This document shows, in pieces, positions 26,934 through 36,155 of a stretch of 64,000 bases of DNA. A program made the translations under genes and the position numbers. The number at the start of each line of letters is the position of its first letter. Position 1 is the stretch's first letter. The notes beneath the pieces are model-generated. The model saw only the letters and a program-made list of their open reading frames with translations. It searched no databases and was not told the DNA's origin. Origin of the DNA: Shewanella sp. GD04112 (GTDB lineage: Bacteria > Pseudomonadota > Gammaproteobacteria > Enterobacterales > Shewanellaceae). The DNA lies in the NCBI RefSeq assembly GCF_029835735.1, contig NZ_JAOEAL010000001.1:2356001-2420000 (forward strand), given 5' to 3'.

Positions 26934-28419
26934 TCGCCATACTTTATCTGACTCTCAATCGACGGCGACTCAGCCTATGATCCAGTCTATTTCGTTGGGT
27001 TTTCATTTGCGCTTAAAGCCGCTTTATTTGGGACTCGTGACGGCATTGAGTGTTGCAGGCTGCGCCATGGGGCCTGATTACCAGCGGCCAGATCTGGCGT
27101 TACCGAGCCAGTATCAAGCGCAAATATTGTCGCAAACCACTGCCGAGCAGGGGAATGTAAAGGAGGTCTCGGCCCTATCATGGCGGCATTTTTATCAAGA
27201 TCCTGTGCTGATTTCCTTGATTGAACATGCGCTGGCGAACAATCTGGACCTACAAATGGCGCAGTCGCGTCTTCTCGCTGCACGTTCAAAAATGACTGTT
27301 GTTGACAGTGCACTTTGGCCTGAGGTTTCAGTCAAAGCGGGATATGAACGCAGTTTAGATAGCGGTGCAACCAGCACTAACCCAAGTCCGAGTACCACCT
27401 TAGATTTAGGCGGCGCGGTTTCGTGGGAGCTAGATCTTTGGGGCGCAAACCGCAGGGCGAGCGAGGCCGCTATGGCCGATTATCTTTCGGAGGTTGAAAA
27501 GCTCAGGCTCAGCCATGTTAGCCTTATCAGTGATATTGCTAGCCGTTATTACGAATGGCTCGATATCGAGCAGCGTTATAGTGTGTCTATCGACACCGTG
27601 GGATTACGGCAGAAGGAGCTGGATATCGCCAAGCTTCGCCATGCCAATGGCGTGATTTCGGGCCTCGATGTGCGTCAGGCTGAAGTTGAGCTTCAAAGCA
27701 CAAAAGTGACCTTGCCGACATTAGACTACGAAAGAAAATATAAAATAAATCAGTTACATATCTTACTCGGTGAATATGATTATGCTTTACCATCTCCCCA
27801 AGGTTTACCCGAAAATATGGGTTTACCCTATGAACTCAATACAGGTGTTCCCTCTGAATTGTTGACATTGAGACCCGATGTCAAAATTGCCGAGCAGCAG
27901 ATGATTGCAGCGAATGCGGAAGTGGGTATCGCCAAGGCGGCCTTTTTCCCTAAATTTACCATTTCGGGTGTGTATGGTCGGGAGAACGATCATCTTAAAG
28001 ATATCTTCGACAGTAATGGTGTCACTTGGTCACTGCTTGGCGGCATTAGTGCACCGATTTTTAACCGCGGAAAAATTGCTGCCGAATATGATATCGCTAC
28101 AGAAGCAGCTACACAGTCAATGCTGAATTATCGCAATGTGGTGCTGACCGCTTACTTTGATGTGAACGATGCGCTGAATAATCTTAAACGCGCCCAAGAG
28201 GCCATCAAAGCGCAAAAGGAATTAGTTGAATCTTCATCGGCTTATGCACGTCTTGCGCGACTGCGTTACCAAAATGGTGTGGCCACTTCGCTGGATTTAA
28301 TGGATGCGCAGCGGCAATTATTTAGCGCCCAATTGGCCTACAGCGAGATATTACGTGACAAGCAATTGGCCAAAATCGCCCTGTATCGAGCGCTGGGTGG
28401 TGGTGCCGTGAGTGAATAA
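26926..28419 (+). CDS. RND efflux outer-membrane factor lipoprotein (OprM/NodT family)
   Basis: A 497-residue outer-membrane channel. The lipobox is LSVAGC, followed by AMGPDYQRPDLALPSQY as in OprM relatives. Two repeats of the coiled-coil/beta-barrel unit follow (LVEHA-type helices, SWELDLWGANRR, LRPDVKIAEQQM). GTG start at 26926 with a strong GAGGAGGT, overlapping the pump by 8 bp. It could also serve the imported pump, which has no channel of its own. Confidence 0.9.
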   Translation: MVNRHTLSDSQSTATQPMIQSISLGFHLRLKPLYLGLVTALSVAGCAMGPDYQRPDLALPSQYQAQILSQTTAEQGNVKEVSALSWRHFYQDPVLISLIEHALANNLDLQMAQSRLLAARSKMTVVDSALWPEVSVKAGYERSLDSGATSTNPSPSTTLDLGGAVSWELDLWGANRRASEAAMADYLSEVEKLRLSHVSLISDIASRYYEWLDIEQRYSVSIDTVGLRQKELDIAKLRHANGVISGLDVRQAEVELQSTKVTLPTLDYERKYKINQLHILLGEYDYALPSPQGLPENMGLPYELNTGVPSELLTLRPDVKIAEQQMIAANAEVGIAKAAFFPKFTISGVYGRENDHLKDIFDSNGVTWSLLGGISAPIFNRGKIAAEYDIATEAATQSMLNYRNVVLTAYFDVNDALNNLKRAQEAIKAQKELVESSSAYARLARLRYQNGVATSLDLMDAQRQLFSAQLAYSEILRDKQLAKIALYRALGGGAVSE

Positions 28420-28448
28420 AAAAATCCCCGCATGGCGGGGATTTTTAT
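28417..28448. terminator. Bidirectional terminator between efflux operon and phoX
   Basis: AAAAAATCCCCG-catgg-CGGGGATTTTT, placed between two convergent stop codons. Confidence 0.9.
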
Positions 28449-28469
28449 CGGGTTTAGGTTGGGTGACGA

Positions 28470-30527
28470 TTAGACCGCTACTTCTTTACCATCGAGTTTA
28501 CGGATCACCACAGTTGCCGCACGTGGTCGCAGTACTGTACCAGCAGGCGTTATTTCGGCGGCATTATTCGAATAGGGCCAGTTACCTGGATGCTGAATGT
28601 TGGCAAAAACCGAAGTGTAATCTGGGCTAATAGCAAAACCTGTGACTTCGCAATCATTTGGCCCGACAAAGAAACGCTTTAATTCCATTTGGTTTTCGGC
28701 CGTGACGCTGGCTTGCTTGTTTGCGCTGTCGACTAAGGTTGATGGCACAATCGCTAGCATTTGATCATTGGTTTCTTCGGCGACTTCTTTGGCACCATTA
28801 TCGGTTTGCACCCATAAAATACCGCGGGCGTCGAAGGCCAATCCATCGGGGCTAGCAAATTGGTTTAGATCCGTTAAGCCCGACAGGTTGGTCTCGGCAT
28901 TGCCATCACTCGGTGAGCCAAAGACAAAAATATCCCATGTGAATTCAGTGTCTTTGTCACCTTCATCCCAACGAATAATATGTCCAAAGGAGTTTTTAAG
29001 TCTTGGATTAGCTGGGTTTGCCTCGGTACGCTTAGAGTTATTGGTCAGTGTTAAGTAGGCTGAACCTGTGAAGGGGTCAACCGCACACCACTCAGGGCGG
29101 TCCATAGGCGTTGCGCCGACTAAATCCGCCGCACCTGCGGTATTTAAGATAATCTCGGCCAGACTGGCAAAGCTATCACCTAAGGTTTTCCCGTCTGTTG
29201 TTTGGCTATCTAAGGTTAAAGGCAACCATATACCAGCGCCATTTTCGTTAAACTTAGCGGCATACAATGTTCCTTCATTCATATACTTATCACCCATTTG
29301 CAGGCGATTTGTGCTGTTTGCATCCTGTGGGTCCCACAGCGCATTCGACACAAATTTATATAAGTATTCGAATTGAGAATCGTGGCCAGAGTAGAACACC
29401 ACAGGTTTACCTTCGGTTAATTTTCCGAAGGTACATCCCTCGTGGCGGAAGCGACCAAGGGCAGTCCGTTTGATGGCGCGTGAGCTTGGATTATAGGGGT
29501 CAATTTCAACGATATAGCCGTGGCCATTAGCCTCGTTGCGGTAATCATCTTGTGCACTATTGCCCTTTGGCGTGACATCAAAACGCGCGAACTCATCGAG
29601 GCGCTCCTCGGCGTGACCCGCTAAGTCATCCCAGCCATAGCGGGTGCTGCTTTTGCTGATCCCGATACGGGCTTGATCGGCGGCTAAAGTGCCGCGGTTG
29701 GCAAAGTAACCCGGCCAGTTTTCTTCGCAGGTCAAATAGGTGCCCCAAGGCGTGTAACCATTACCACAGTTATTTAAGGTGCCACGAGCCTGGCTGCCAT
29801 CGGGCGAATAACGGGTTTCGAGTAGTGGCGAATAGGCGAGAGGCCCGGCGATATCCATCACAGTTGCGCCGGTAAAGCGGCGGTTATGACTGTCGTTGTA
29901 AACAACTTCCCATTGATTATTAACGAGTTTAATTCTTACCACCGACACGCCGTGGGCATTAATTTCCTTACGGATTTCATCGATAATGGTACGTAATCCA
30001 GTGGTTTCATCTACGGTTGGGCCATTAGGATGCAGGGCTATCTCATCGATATATTCATGGTTGATACAGAGTAAACCGTCATCGCCTGCATCATTTAATG
30101 GGAAGAAATGCATGCCATCATGGTGCATACCGACAGAGTTTGCTTGGTCATCGGCGGTATTGCTGCCATCGGCTTTCCAAGGTGCAGCCTTCGCATTTAA
30201 TGGTGTTCCCCAAGGGGCAAGTACTTGCGCGCTGTAACCTTCGGGTACCACAACCGCATCCAAGCGGGCGCCGGCCACTGATGTGAAGTTTAATTTGGCG
30301 CTACTTTGAGTCGGTGGTAATGGCGGAACGGGATCGATAGGTGTTGGGGCAGGGGAATTGTCCGAACCACAACCCACTAATCCCATGCCTGCGAAGGCGG
30401 TCATCGCACCTAGGCCTAATCCGCTTTTAACAAAATTACGGCGGGATAAATGTTTATCCAACACTTGATTAAAAGGTTCGTTATTACTTTTATTATAAAG
30501 TGTCGGGTCAAAGGTGGCCTTGCTCAT
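28470..30527 (-). CDS. phoX: PhoX-family alkaline phosphatase (DUF839), Tat-exported
   Basis: A 685-residue protein of the PhoX family, calcium/iron-dependent enzymes that release phosphate from organic esters outside the inner membrane. The N-terminus has a twin-arginine signal (SRRNFVKSG, Arg29-Arg30), a hydrophobic stretch and a possible lipobox ending at Cys53 (LVGCGSDN), so it may be a Tat lipoprotein. Stretches such as GNGYTPWGTYLTCEENWPG and DGLAFDARGILWVQTDNG are typical. TGGAGT precedes the ATG. A candidate Pho box lies 58-86 bp upstream. It is transcribed alone. Confidence 0.88.
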   Translation of the reverse strand: MSKATFDPTLYNKSNNEPFNQVLDKHLSRRNFVKSGLGLGAMTAFAGMGLVGCGSDNSPAPTPIDPVPPLPPTQSSAKLNFTSVAGARLDAVVVPEGYSAQVLAPWGTPLNAKAAPWKADGSNTADDQANSVGMHHDGMHFFPLNDAGDDGLLCINHEYIDEIALHPNGPTVDETTGLRTIIDEIRKEINAHGVSVVRIKLVNNQWEVVYNDSHNRRFTGATVMDIAGPLAYSPLLETRYSPDGSQARGTLNNCGNGYTPWGTYLTCEENWPGYFANRGTLAADQARIGISKSSTRYGWDDLAGHAEERLDEFARFDVTPKGNSAQDDYRNEANGHGYIVEIDPYNPSSRAIKRTALGRFRHEGCTFGKLTEGKPVVFYSGHDSQFEYLYKFVSNALWDPQDANSTNRLQMGDKYMNEGTLYAAKFNENGAGIWLPLTLDSQTTDGKTLGDSFASLAEIILNTAGAADLVGATPMDRPEWCAVDPFTGSAYLTLTNNSKRTEANPANPRLKNSFGHIIRWDEGDKDTEFTWDIFVFGSPSDGNAETNLSGLTDLNQFASPDGLAFDARGILWVQTDNGAKEVAEETNDQMLAIVPSTLVDSANKQASVTAENQMELKRFFVGPNDCEVTGFAISPDYTSVFANIQHPGNWPYSNNAAEITPAGTVLRPRAATVVIRKLDGKEVAV

Positions 30528-30584
30528 ATTTTACTCCAGCTAGTTCGATGAATTAAATTTCGAACCTAAGCCTAAAGTAGCAAT

Positions 30585-30613
30585 ATGACACTAAAGCTGA
30601 GTTTATATGACAG
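30585..30613 (-). promoter_or_regulatory. Candidate Pho box before phoX
   Basis: On the coding strand CTGTCAT and GTGTCAT occur 22 bp apart, two 11-bp periods, with AT-rich spacing. PhoB boxes are 7-bp repeats of this type at 11-bp steps. The middle repeat is degenerate. Confidence 0.5.
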
Positions 30614-30725
30614 TAATACTGCAATATAATAATTTTTGTTGTTTATTAAAAATAACTTAAAAATAAAAAATATTCTCAAAACAAATACTAAAAACAGTGT
30701 TATTAATTAAGTACTAATACTGTGG

Positions 30726-31835
30726 TTAATCTTCTTTTGGCTTGAGGTAATGGCGTAATGAGCGTGGATCCGTATGTCCTGTTCTTGCCATGATGTACAA
30801 GGTATCTTTATTATTTTCATGAAGTTGTGTAACGCACCCACTACGTAAACTGTGGGCGCCATAATATTGCGCCGGTAATCCTGCCTTTAGACAATATTGC
30901 TTAATGATCCGATAAATATCGTCACCGTTTAAGAATCCACTATTTCGGATGAGTGATGATTTAGATGTGACATTATCGCTAACTTGATAAGGCCTTAAGG
31001 TTTTTCCATCTCGTGAAATTGAGCGAAATAAATGACCTTCGGTAATTTTACTTTCATTTAACCAGTCCTTGACGGCATTATAGGCGGCAAAGGGTTCAGA
31101 GTCGGGCAAATTCTTCCATTCCCTTAATCCCTGCTGATTACTTTTAGAAAATGGCAGCCGTACTTTTAATTTGTCCCGCATAAAACTTAAATATTGTACT
31201 TTTAAATTGGCCAATTCTGAGCGGCGAAATCCGCCTTGCAGTCCAAGTTGAATAATGGCTTTGTCCCTTGAGCGCAGCAGTGGATGGGGCTGTTGCTCAA
31301 TCGCTTGGATCAATAGTTCGACCTCATCGTACATGATTGGTTGCTGATCATAATCTTGGACTTGCCTATGGTGATTACGACTAAGGCCGCGCATCACACG
31401 GATCACCAACGGGTGTTCAGTGGGGGATGGGAATCCTGCTTGAATATGATAGTAACGGATCGCGGCAAGCCGAGTCGTTAAAGTTTGCTTTGAAAGCTGA
31501 GTTCCACTGCTTGCTTGGAGCAATTCTTTTTGATGACCGATAAAAGAAATAATACTGCGCGGATCGGCGGGTAAGGATTGCAGCTGATGCGTCGCGCAAT
31601 ATTGCTCAAATAGGCCAAAGCTGGTCCGATAAACCCGACGGGTATTGATGGATATTTCGTATTCAGTTTCGGCTGCCGCGTTAAAAAAATCACTGTGAAC
31701 AGATTGGGGCAGTGAGCTTTCCTCAAAAAATGGCGAATCCATTTTTTTATCGCTTGGTGTGATATTCGATGTCATGCCAGAGGAACGGCTAGGAGCACTT
31801 CCACCTGTGGAATAATGGATAATGGATTTAGACAT
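30726..31835 (-). CDS. Tyrosine recombinase/integrase, orphan
   Basis: A 369-residue site-specific recombinase. The N-terminal 160 residues match a SAM-like core-binding domain (TRRVYRTSFGLFEQYC). The catalytic residues are Arg204 or Arg205 (GGFRRSEL), His328-x-x-Arg331 (AHSLRSG), His354 (TGHTD) and Tyr363 (LRHYL). The first 55 residues are a poorly ordered extension. No phage genes, excisionase or tRNA target lie next to it. A perfect 14-bp inverted repeat stands 57 bp upstream of its start. The gene may be a domesticated recombinase or the rest of an island. Its target is unknown. Confidence 0.85.
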   Translation of the reverse strand: MSKSIIHYSTGGSAPSRSSGMTSNITPSDKKMDSPFFEESSLPQSVHSDFFNAAAETEYEISINTRRVYRTSFGLFEQYCATHQLQSLPADPRSIISFIGHQKELLQASSGTQLSKQTLTTRLAAIRYYHIQAGFPSPTEHPLVIRVMRGLSRNHHRQVQDYDQQPIMYDEVELLIQAIEQQPHPLLRSRDKAIIQLGLQGGFRRSELANLKVQYLSFMRDKLKVRLPFSKSNQQGLREWKNLPDSEPFAAYNAVKDWLNESKITEGHLFRSISRDGKTLRPYQVSDNVTSKSSLIRNSGFLNGDDIYRIIKQYCLKAGLPAQYYGAHSLRSGCVTQLHENNKDTLYIMARTGHTDPRSLRHYLKPKED

Positions 31836-32462
31836 TAGAGTATTTTACGGCCGATAAAACTGGCGCAATTATACGTAAAAGCAGCCTTTATCTACCAGTG
31901 ATAATCGTCATTATCACTGGTAGAGCTGTTATTTGTATTTTAATCAATCGCATCGATTGAAAATAAAGCATTATTTAAGATAGAGGCGTTGGCAAGGCGG
32001 GCTCAATACGAATTAAATGTATAAGGTGGGGTCAGATAACAGGTTAATAAGCGATAAAGATGAGTCTGGTTTTGCTGTTTGTTATTTGATCAATTACGGC
32101 TATGCGAGTTAAATTTGGCGATAAAACAACCTGTAGTTATTTTGCTAGTCGGTTAACTTTGTAGGGGAGTAGCTGCATTTTTAAAAGATGGTTTAACCAT
32201 TTTATAAGGTTGAAAAGTAGAAGATAAATTTAACTTATGATTTGCTGATGTAAAACTGATATCGATTTAGCCATGCTAAAACAGGGGATTAGAGGACAAG
32301 AGAACTACGAGCTCCATCTCGTTTGTTTGTGGAGTGGAGCGTTTAACCTTGTGCTGTGAAAATGAACCTATAAAATGGTGTAACCATTCTTTTAATCTAT
32401 ACTGTTTGTCGGTATCATGAGTCTATTCATAAACCATTATTAGAAAGTATAAAACGGTACCA
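31836..32462. other. Long AT-rich intergenic region
   Basis: 627 bp between the recombinase and a divergent unknown gene. It holds the two palindromes described and otherwise no frame or RNA gene that I recognise. Low GC and the flanking recombinase suggest acquired DNA. Confidence 0.5.
31892..31923. repeat. Perfect 14-bp inverted repeat upstream of the recombinase
   Basis: CTACCAGTGATAAT and ATTATCACTGGTAG with a 4-nt loop (cgtc). Too long for chance in this short region. It is not followed by a T-run, so an operator or recombination site is likelier than a terminator. A second, weaker palindrome (TCAATCG-cat-CGATTGA) lies at 31944-31960. Confidence 0.7.
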
Positions 32463-32963
32463 ATGACGACAAACACGCTATGGGAATATCATCATGCCGC
32501 ACCTACTGCGGGCCGAAAATTATTACTGTTAGATAAATCTGAATTAGTGTTTGCCTTGCCGTTAATTTATCGCATGGTTCATCCCGAAAGTGTCACTGAG
32601 CGGGCAGAGTGGTTTCAGTTAAATCAGTCCCAATCCAGTTATACCGAATTAATTGCTAATTTAAATTTACTGGTTCAACTGCGCAAAAAAAATCAGCCCG
32701 TTGACCAACAACTACAATCTGTAAATCGAATGCTGAATCAATATTTCAGTGATTTGGGCTGGCGCATGGTGCGAAAAGAACTTTCACAAATTAAAAAGCG
32801 CCAGAAGAAATCCCATATCGAAGTCAGCAAAGATATTATTTTACGTTTGAAGCGTTATATGGAACTCGAACGTTTGGACAGTTTTGATCAAGCGCTCGAT
32901 ACGTTATTATCGGAACATGCTGCGGCCGTAGCTGCCATGGTTGAAGACGAGAGTCAGGTTTAA
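32463..32963 (+). CDS. Unknown protein with a possible C-terminal ribbon-helix-helix
   Basis: A 166-residue protein that I do not recognise. The last 50 residues, KKSHIEVSKDIILRLKRYM then ERLDSFDQALDTLLSEH, have the beta-helix-helix pattern of ribbon-helix-helix DNA-binding proteins such as the C-terminus of MatP. A basic stretch (KKRQKKS) comes before them. The N-terminal part is helical. It is divergent from the recombinase across the 627-bp region, so it could regulate it. That is inference from position and pattern only. Confidence 0.6.
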   Translation: MTTNTLWEYHHAAPTAGRKLLLLDKSELVFALPLIYRMVHPESVTERAEWFQLNQSQSSYTELIANLNLLVQLRKKNQPVDQQLQSVNRMLNQYFSDLGWRMVRKELSQIKKRQKKSHIEVSKDIILRLKRYMELERLDSFDQALDTLLSEHAAAVAAMVEDESQV

Positions 32964-33117
32964 AATATTCGTGTGTGATTTTTAACCTTAGCGTACGTGA
33001 CTTCTTACGGGGGGCACATACACTCAAAGAGAGAGCTTAAGCGCGAATATGGCTAATTCGCTTCCGCCACCTCTTTTGTAACTTTCTATTTTTGATGAGT
33101 TTTATACAGGGAATAGC

Positions 33118-33444
33118 ATGTCACAGCATAGAACTGTTGCCGTCCTTTGCCGCGTGGAGCCTGGGTGTTTGGGACCCGATGGGCGTGAGCATATTGAAGC
33201 TTTTTGTGCCTTAGCGCAGCAAGCGATGAAGCACTTTGCCGCCGATGTGGTGACTTGGACGCTAGTGCCCCGTTACGATAAAACACTGCCAGAAATGGAA
33301 TACAGTATCGCCAACAAAAGTTTATCTCGCGCGCAAGTGACACAGTATTTCAATACCTTAGGTCAAGATGTTGATGCCTTTGAAGAAGCCTTCAATGACA
33401 AACTCACCGCCTTTATCAATTTATATTTAGCTAGAAAATCATAG
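33118..33444 (+). CDS. Small protein of unknown function
   Basis: A 108-residue protein, not recognised. Mixed alpha/beta with one Cys near the N-terminus (VAVLCRVEPGCLGPDG holds two) and no signal peptide. CAGGGAATAGC before the ATG is an acceptable ribosome site, and codon use looks like the neighbours. It precedes the RecQ-family gene by 88 bp and may be co-transcribed with it. Confidence 0.6.
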   Translation: MSQHRTVAVLCRVEPGCLGPDGREHIEAFCALAQQAMKHFAADVVTWTLVPRYDKTLPEMEYSIANKSLSRAQVTQYFNTLGQDVDAFEEAFNDKLTAFINLYLARKS

Positions 33445-33532
33445 CGACACGCTTACTCGCATTCACTAGAACATTCATCTGTTTGCGTGGTCGCCACCGC
33501 CTCCACACTTTTGGTGGCATAAGGATTTGTTT

Positions 33533-35494
33533 ATGTCTTATTCAATTACGCCGTCAGCGAACGCCACGGATTATGCTTCCTTACTACAGCAACAGTTTGG
33601 TTTTGATGGGTTCAGGCAAGGGCAGCATGAGGTTGTCTCGCAGTTGTTGTCGGGCCATTCGAGTCTTGCTATTTTCCCCACCGGCTCAGGAAAATCACTC
33701 TGTTACCAATTTACTGCTCTGCAACTTCCCCATCTAACCTTAGTGGTGTCACCCTTATTGGCGTTGATCAAAGATCAACTGAGTTTCTTGCATGAGAAGG
33801 GCATTAAAGCGGCAAGTATCGACTCAACCTTAACGCCTGAATTAACCCAACAGGTCATGCGTGATGCTCGCTCTGGCGAATTAAAACTCTTGATGGTGTC
33901 GGTTGAACGTTTCAAAAATGAGCGCTTTAGGCAATTTATTCAATCAATTCCTATCTCTATGCTGGTTGTCGATGAAGCGCACTGCATCTCGGAATGGGGA
34001 CATAATTTTCGCCCCGACTATTTAAAGCTTCCCGATTATCGCCGTGAATTAGCGATTCCATTGGTACTGTTACTCACGGCGACCGCGACACGTAAAGTGA
34101 AACTGGATATGGCGGCGCGTTTCGATATCAAGCCACAACATATTGTTCAAACAGGTTTTTATCGTTCAAACCTCGACTTGACCGTCTTGCCTGTAGCAAG
34201 CCAACACAAACTGATGGCACTGCAACAGCAGCTTAATCACTTTACTGGCGCGGGGATTGTGTATGTGACATTGCAACATACTGCGGAGGATGTTGCGGCG
34301 AAACTTTGTCAAATGGGCTTTGATGCGAGTGCCTATCATGCGGGGTTTGAGGATGAAAAACGGCAGCAAATTCAGCAGGATTTTATGCAAGGTAAGATCC
34401 GCATCGTGGTTGCGACTATCGCCTTTGGTATGGGCATAGACAAAAGCAATATTCGCTTTGTGGTTCACTACGATCTGCCTAAATCCATAGAGAATTATTG
34501 CCAAGAAATTGGCCGTGCAGGAAGGGATGGCCAGCTCTCACATTGCGTGACTTTGGCGAATTTAGATGGCATAAACACGGTCGAAAATTTTGTTTACGGC
34601 GATACGCCGGAACTGGCCAGTATTACTGCTGTGATTGATAACATTCGCGAAGAAACCCATAACGGACGTTGGGAGCTGCAACTTCATCAGCTATCAAATG
34701 TGAGTAATATCAGGCAGCTTCCCCTTAAAACCTTGCTAGTTCAGCTTGAAATGATGGGCGTGATTAAGCCGCTTTATGCTTATTACGCCGATATCAGTTA
34801 CCGTTTTATTGAGCCACAGGCGCAGATCTTGAGCCAGTTTTCCCCCGAGCGTCAGGCATTTTTAAATGACATCTTTACCCATACTCAGATGAAACGAGTA
34901 TGGGGCAGTTTAGATTTTTCCGCGCTCTACCAAGCCACAGGTGCGGAACGTACTCGAGTATTAGCGGCGTTAGAATATCTTGCCAGTCAACAGCTTATCG
35001 AATTGGAAGCTAAGCGAGTGACGGATGTCTATCAAGTGAATACTGAGGTGTTAGCGCAGGGGCATTTAGCCGACGAACTCCATCAATACTTTACCGACAA
35101 AGAGACGAAAGAAGTCGCCCGTATTGCCCAGTTAGTGCGATTTTTTGAGCTAACGACTTGCTTAAATTACAATTTGGCCCGCTATTTTGATGATAATGCC
35201 GCGCCTCAATCCTGTGGTCATTGCAGTGTATGCCGTGGCCAAATGGCTAAATTGGCGTATTCCGAAGTGCCAAAGTGGCCTGATGATGCGCAGCTTAAGG
35301 CCGATTTGCATGAACTAGAGCGAGCGGCGGAGTCGAAAGGTTTTGCTTCATTATCCCTAGATACCCAATGCCGGTTTTTGGCCGGCATGACATTACCGCT
35401 GTTTACTCGCCTACAAGTGCGGAAATTATCGGGTTTTGGACGCTGCGAACACCTTAGATATGCCGAGATTAAAGCTAAATTAGCGTCCAATTAG
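33533..35494 (+). CDS. RecQ-family ATP-dependent DNA helicase
   Basis: A 653-residue 3'-5' superfamily 2 helicase. Walker A is FPTGSGKS (48-55), the DEAH box is at 147-150 (VVDEAHCISEWGHNFRPDY area), and motif VI is QEIGRAGRDGQ. A RecQ-type zinc-binding element (CLNYNLARYFDD...CGHCSVC) and a winged-helix part follow. There is no clear HRDC domain, so this is probably a RecQ paralogue and not the housekeeping enzyme. The ATG at 33533 has AAGGA 7 bases before it; a TTG at 33527 would extend the frame but lacks a ribosome site. Confidence 0.88.
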   Translation: MSYSITPSANATDYASLLQQQFGFDGFRQGQHEVVSQLLSGHSSLAIFPTGSGKSLCYQFTALQLPHLTLVVSPLLALIKDQLSFLHEKGIKAASIDSTLTPELTQQVMRDARSGELKLLMVSVERFKNERFRQFIQSIPISMLVVDEAHCISEWGHNFRPDYLKLPDYRRELAIPLVLLLTATATRKVKLDMAARFDIKPQHIVQTGFYRSNLDLTVLPVASQHKLMALQQQLNHFTGAGIVYVTLQHTAEDVAAKLCQMGFDASAYHAGFEDEKRQQIQQDFMQGKIRIVVATIAFGMGIDKSNIRFVVHYDLPKSIENYCQEIGRAGRDGQLSHCVTLANLDGINTVENFVYGDTPELASITAVIDNIREETHNGRWELQLHQLSNVSNIRQLPLKTLLVQLEMMGVIKPLYAYYADISYRFIEPQAQILSQFSPERQAFLNDIFTHTQMKRVWGSLDFSALYQATGAERTRVLAALEYLASQQLIELEAKRVTDVYQVNTEVLAQGHLADELHQYFTDKETKEVARIAQLVRFFELTTCLNYNLARYFDDNAAPQSCGHCSVCRGQMAKLAYSEVPKWPDDAQLKADLHELERAAESKGFASLSLDTQCRFLAGMTLPLFTRLQVRKLSGFGRCEHLRYAEIKAKLASN

Positions 35495-35524
35495 TGCAGT
35501 TAGCCGACGAAGCTTGCTGATAAA

Positions 35525-35556
35525 AAAGGGCATATCTAGTGAGATATGCCCTTTAT
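35525..35556. terminator. Bidirectional terminator between the helicase and ecotin genes
   Basis: AAAGGGCATATCT-agtg-AGATATGCCCTTT is a perfect 13-bp stem with A/T runs on both sides, between convergent genes. Confidence 0.85.
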
Positions 35557-35603
35557 ATCACCGTAGTTATACAATTAAATAAACAACTTATATTGATGCG
35601 AGT

Positions 35604-36155
35604 TTATTTAGCGTAGTGATACGTTGAATCGACTTTCCAGGTTCTAAAGCGCAGCTCAGTGCCTTCTGGCAGATAAAATACCTTAGGCAAACGGCTGTCG
35701 TAACGCATTTTAAGTTCACCTGGAATGCGGACAAAAGCTTCTTTTTTCGCCATGTCCAAACAGGCCATCATAGTGCTTGGGCCTTCAGAGACTTCTGATA
35801 CTTGATAATAGCTATAACCCCAGCCCTTAACCGAGAGTTCTTTTAACTCGCCGTTCAGACCATGCTTATTACAGTCGACTAATTGGGTTTGGCCAATTTG
35901 GATTTCAACCATGTAGTCGTCTTCATTCTCAAGTTTGGGTAAGGTCAAAATATGTTGCACCATACCCGCCTCAGGTGCAGGAAACATTTTTGTGGCTTCT
36001 TGCTCGGCATAATTTTTATGGTTGAAACTCGCGACACTGATCATAGGTGCATTTAATCCTGTTGGATGTGGTGGGCTCACTGCTGCGGCATTAAAAGATA
36101 ATAATGCAAAGGCAAGGGGAAGTGCCGCAGTGTTAAATAAGTGAGTCAATTTCAT
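35604..36155 (-). CDS. eco: Ecotin, periplasmic serine protease inhibitor
   Basis: A 183-residue secreted protein. The signal peptide ends near FNAAA (residue 25). The mature part matches ecotin: IGQTQLVDCNKHGLNGELKE, GWGYSYYQVSEV, and the reactive loop STMMAC with P1 Met129 and P1' Met130. Cys94 and Cys132 match the single ecotin disulfide. Ecotin inhibits trypsin-like and elastase-like proteases from outside, for example from hosts or predators. TAGGAGA before the ATG. It stands alone. The N-terminal mature extension is slightly longer than in E. coli. Confidence 0.92.
   Translation of the reverse strand: MKLTHLFNTAALPLAFALLSFNAAAVSPPHPTGLNAPMISVASFNHKNYAEQEATKMFPAPEAGMVQHILTLPKLENEDDYMVEIQIGQTQLVDCNKHGLNGELKELSVKGWGYSYYQVSEVSEGPSTMMACLDMAKKEAFVRIPGELKMRYDSRLPKVFYLPEGTELRFRTWKVDSTYHYAK

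Noticed and set aside
32028..32045. AAGGTGGGGTCAGATAACA, recalling the GGGGTCAGA motif near REP-type transposases
   Set aside because: Only one copy, no palindromic REP partner and no transposase nearby.
30726..35494. Possible prophage or defence island
   Set aside because: Only a recombinase and a helicase suggest it; no capsid, lysis, restriction or toxin-antitoxin genes are seen.
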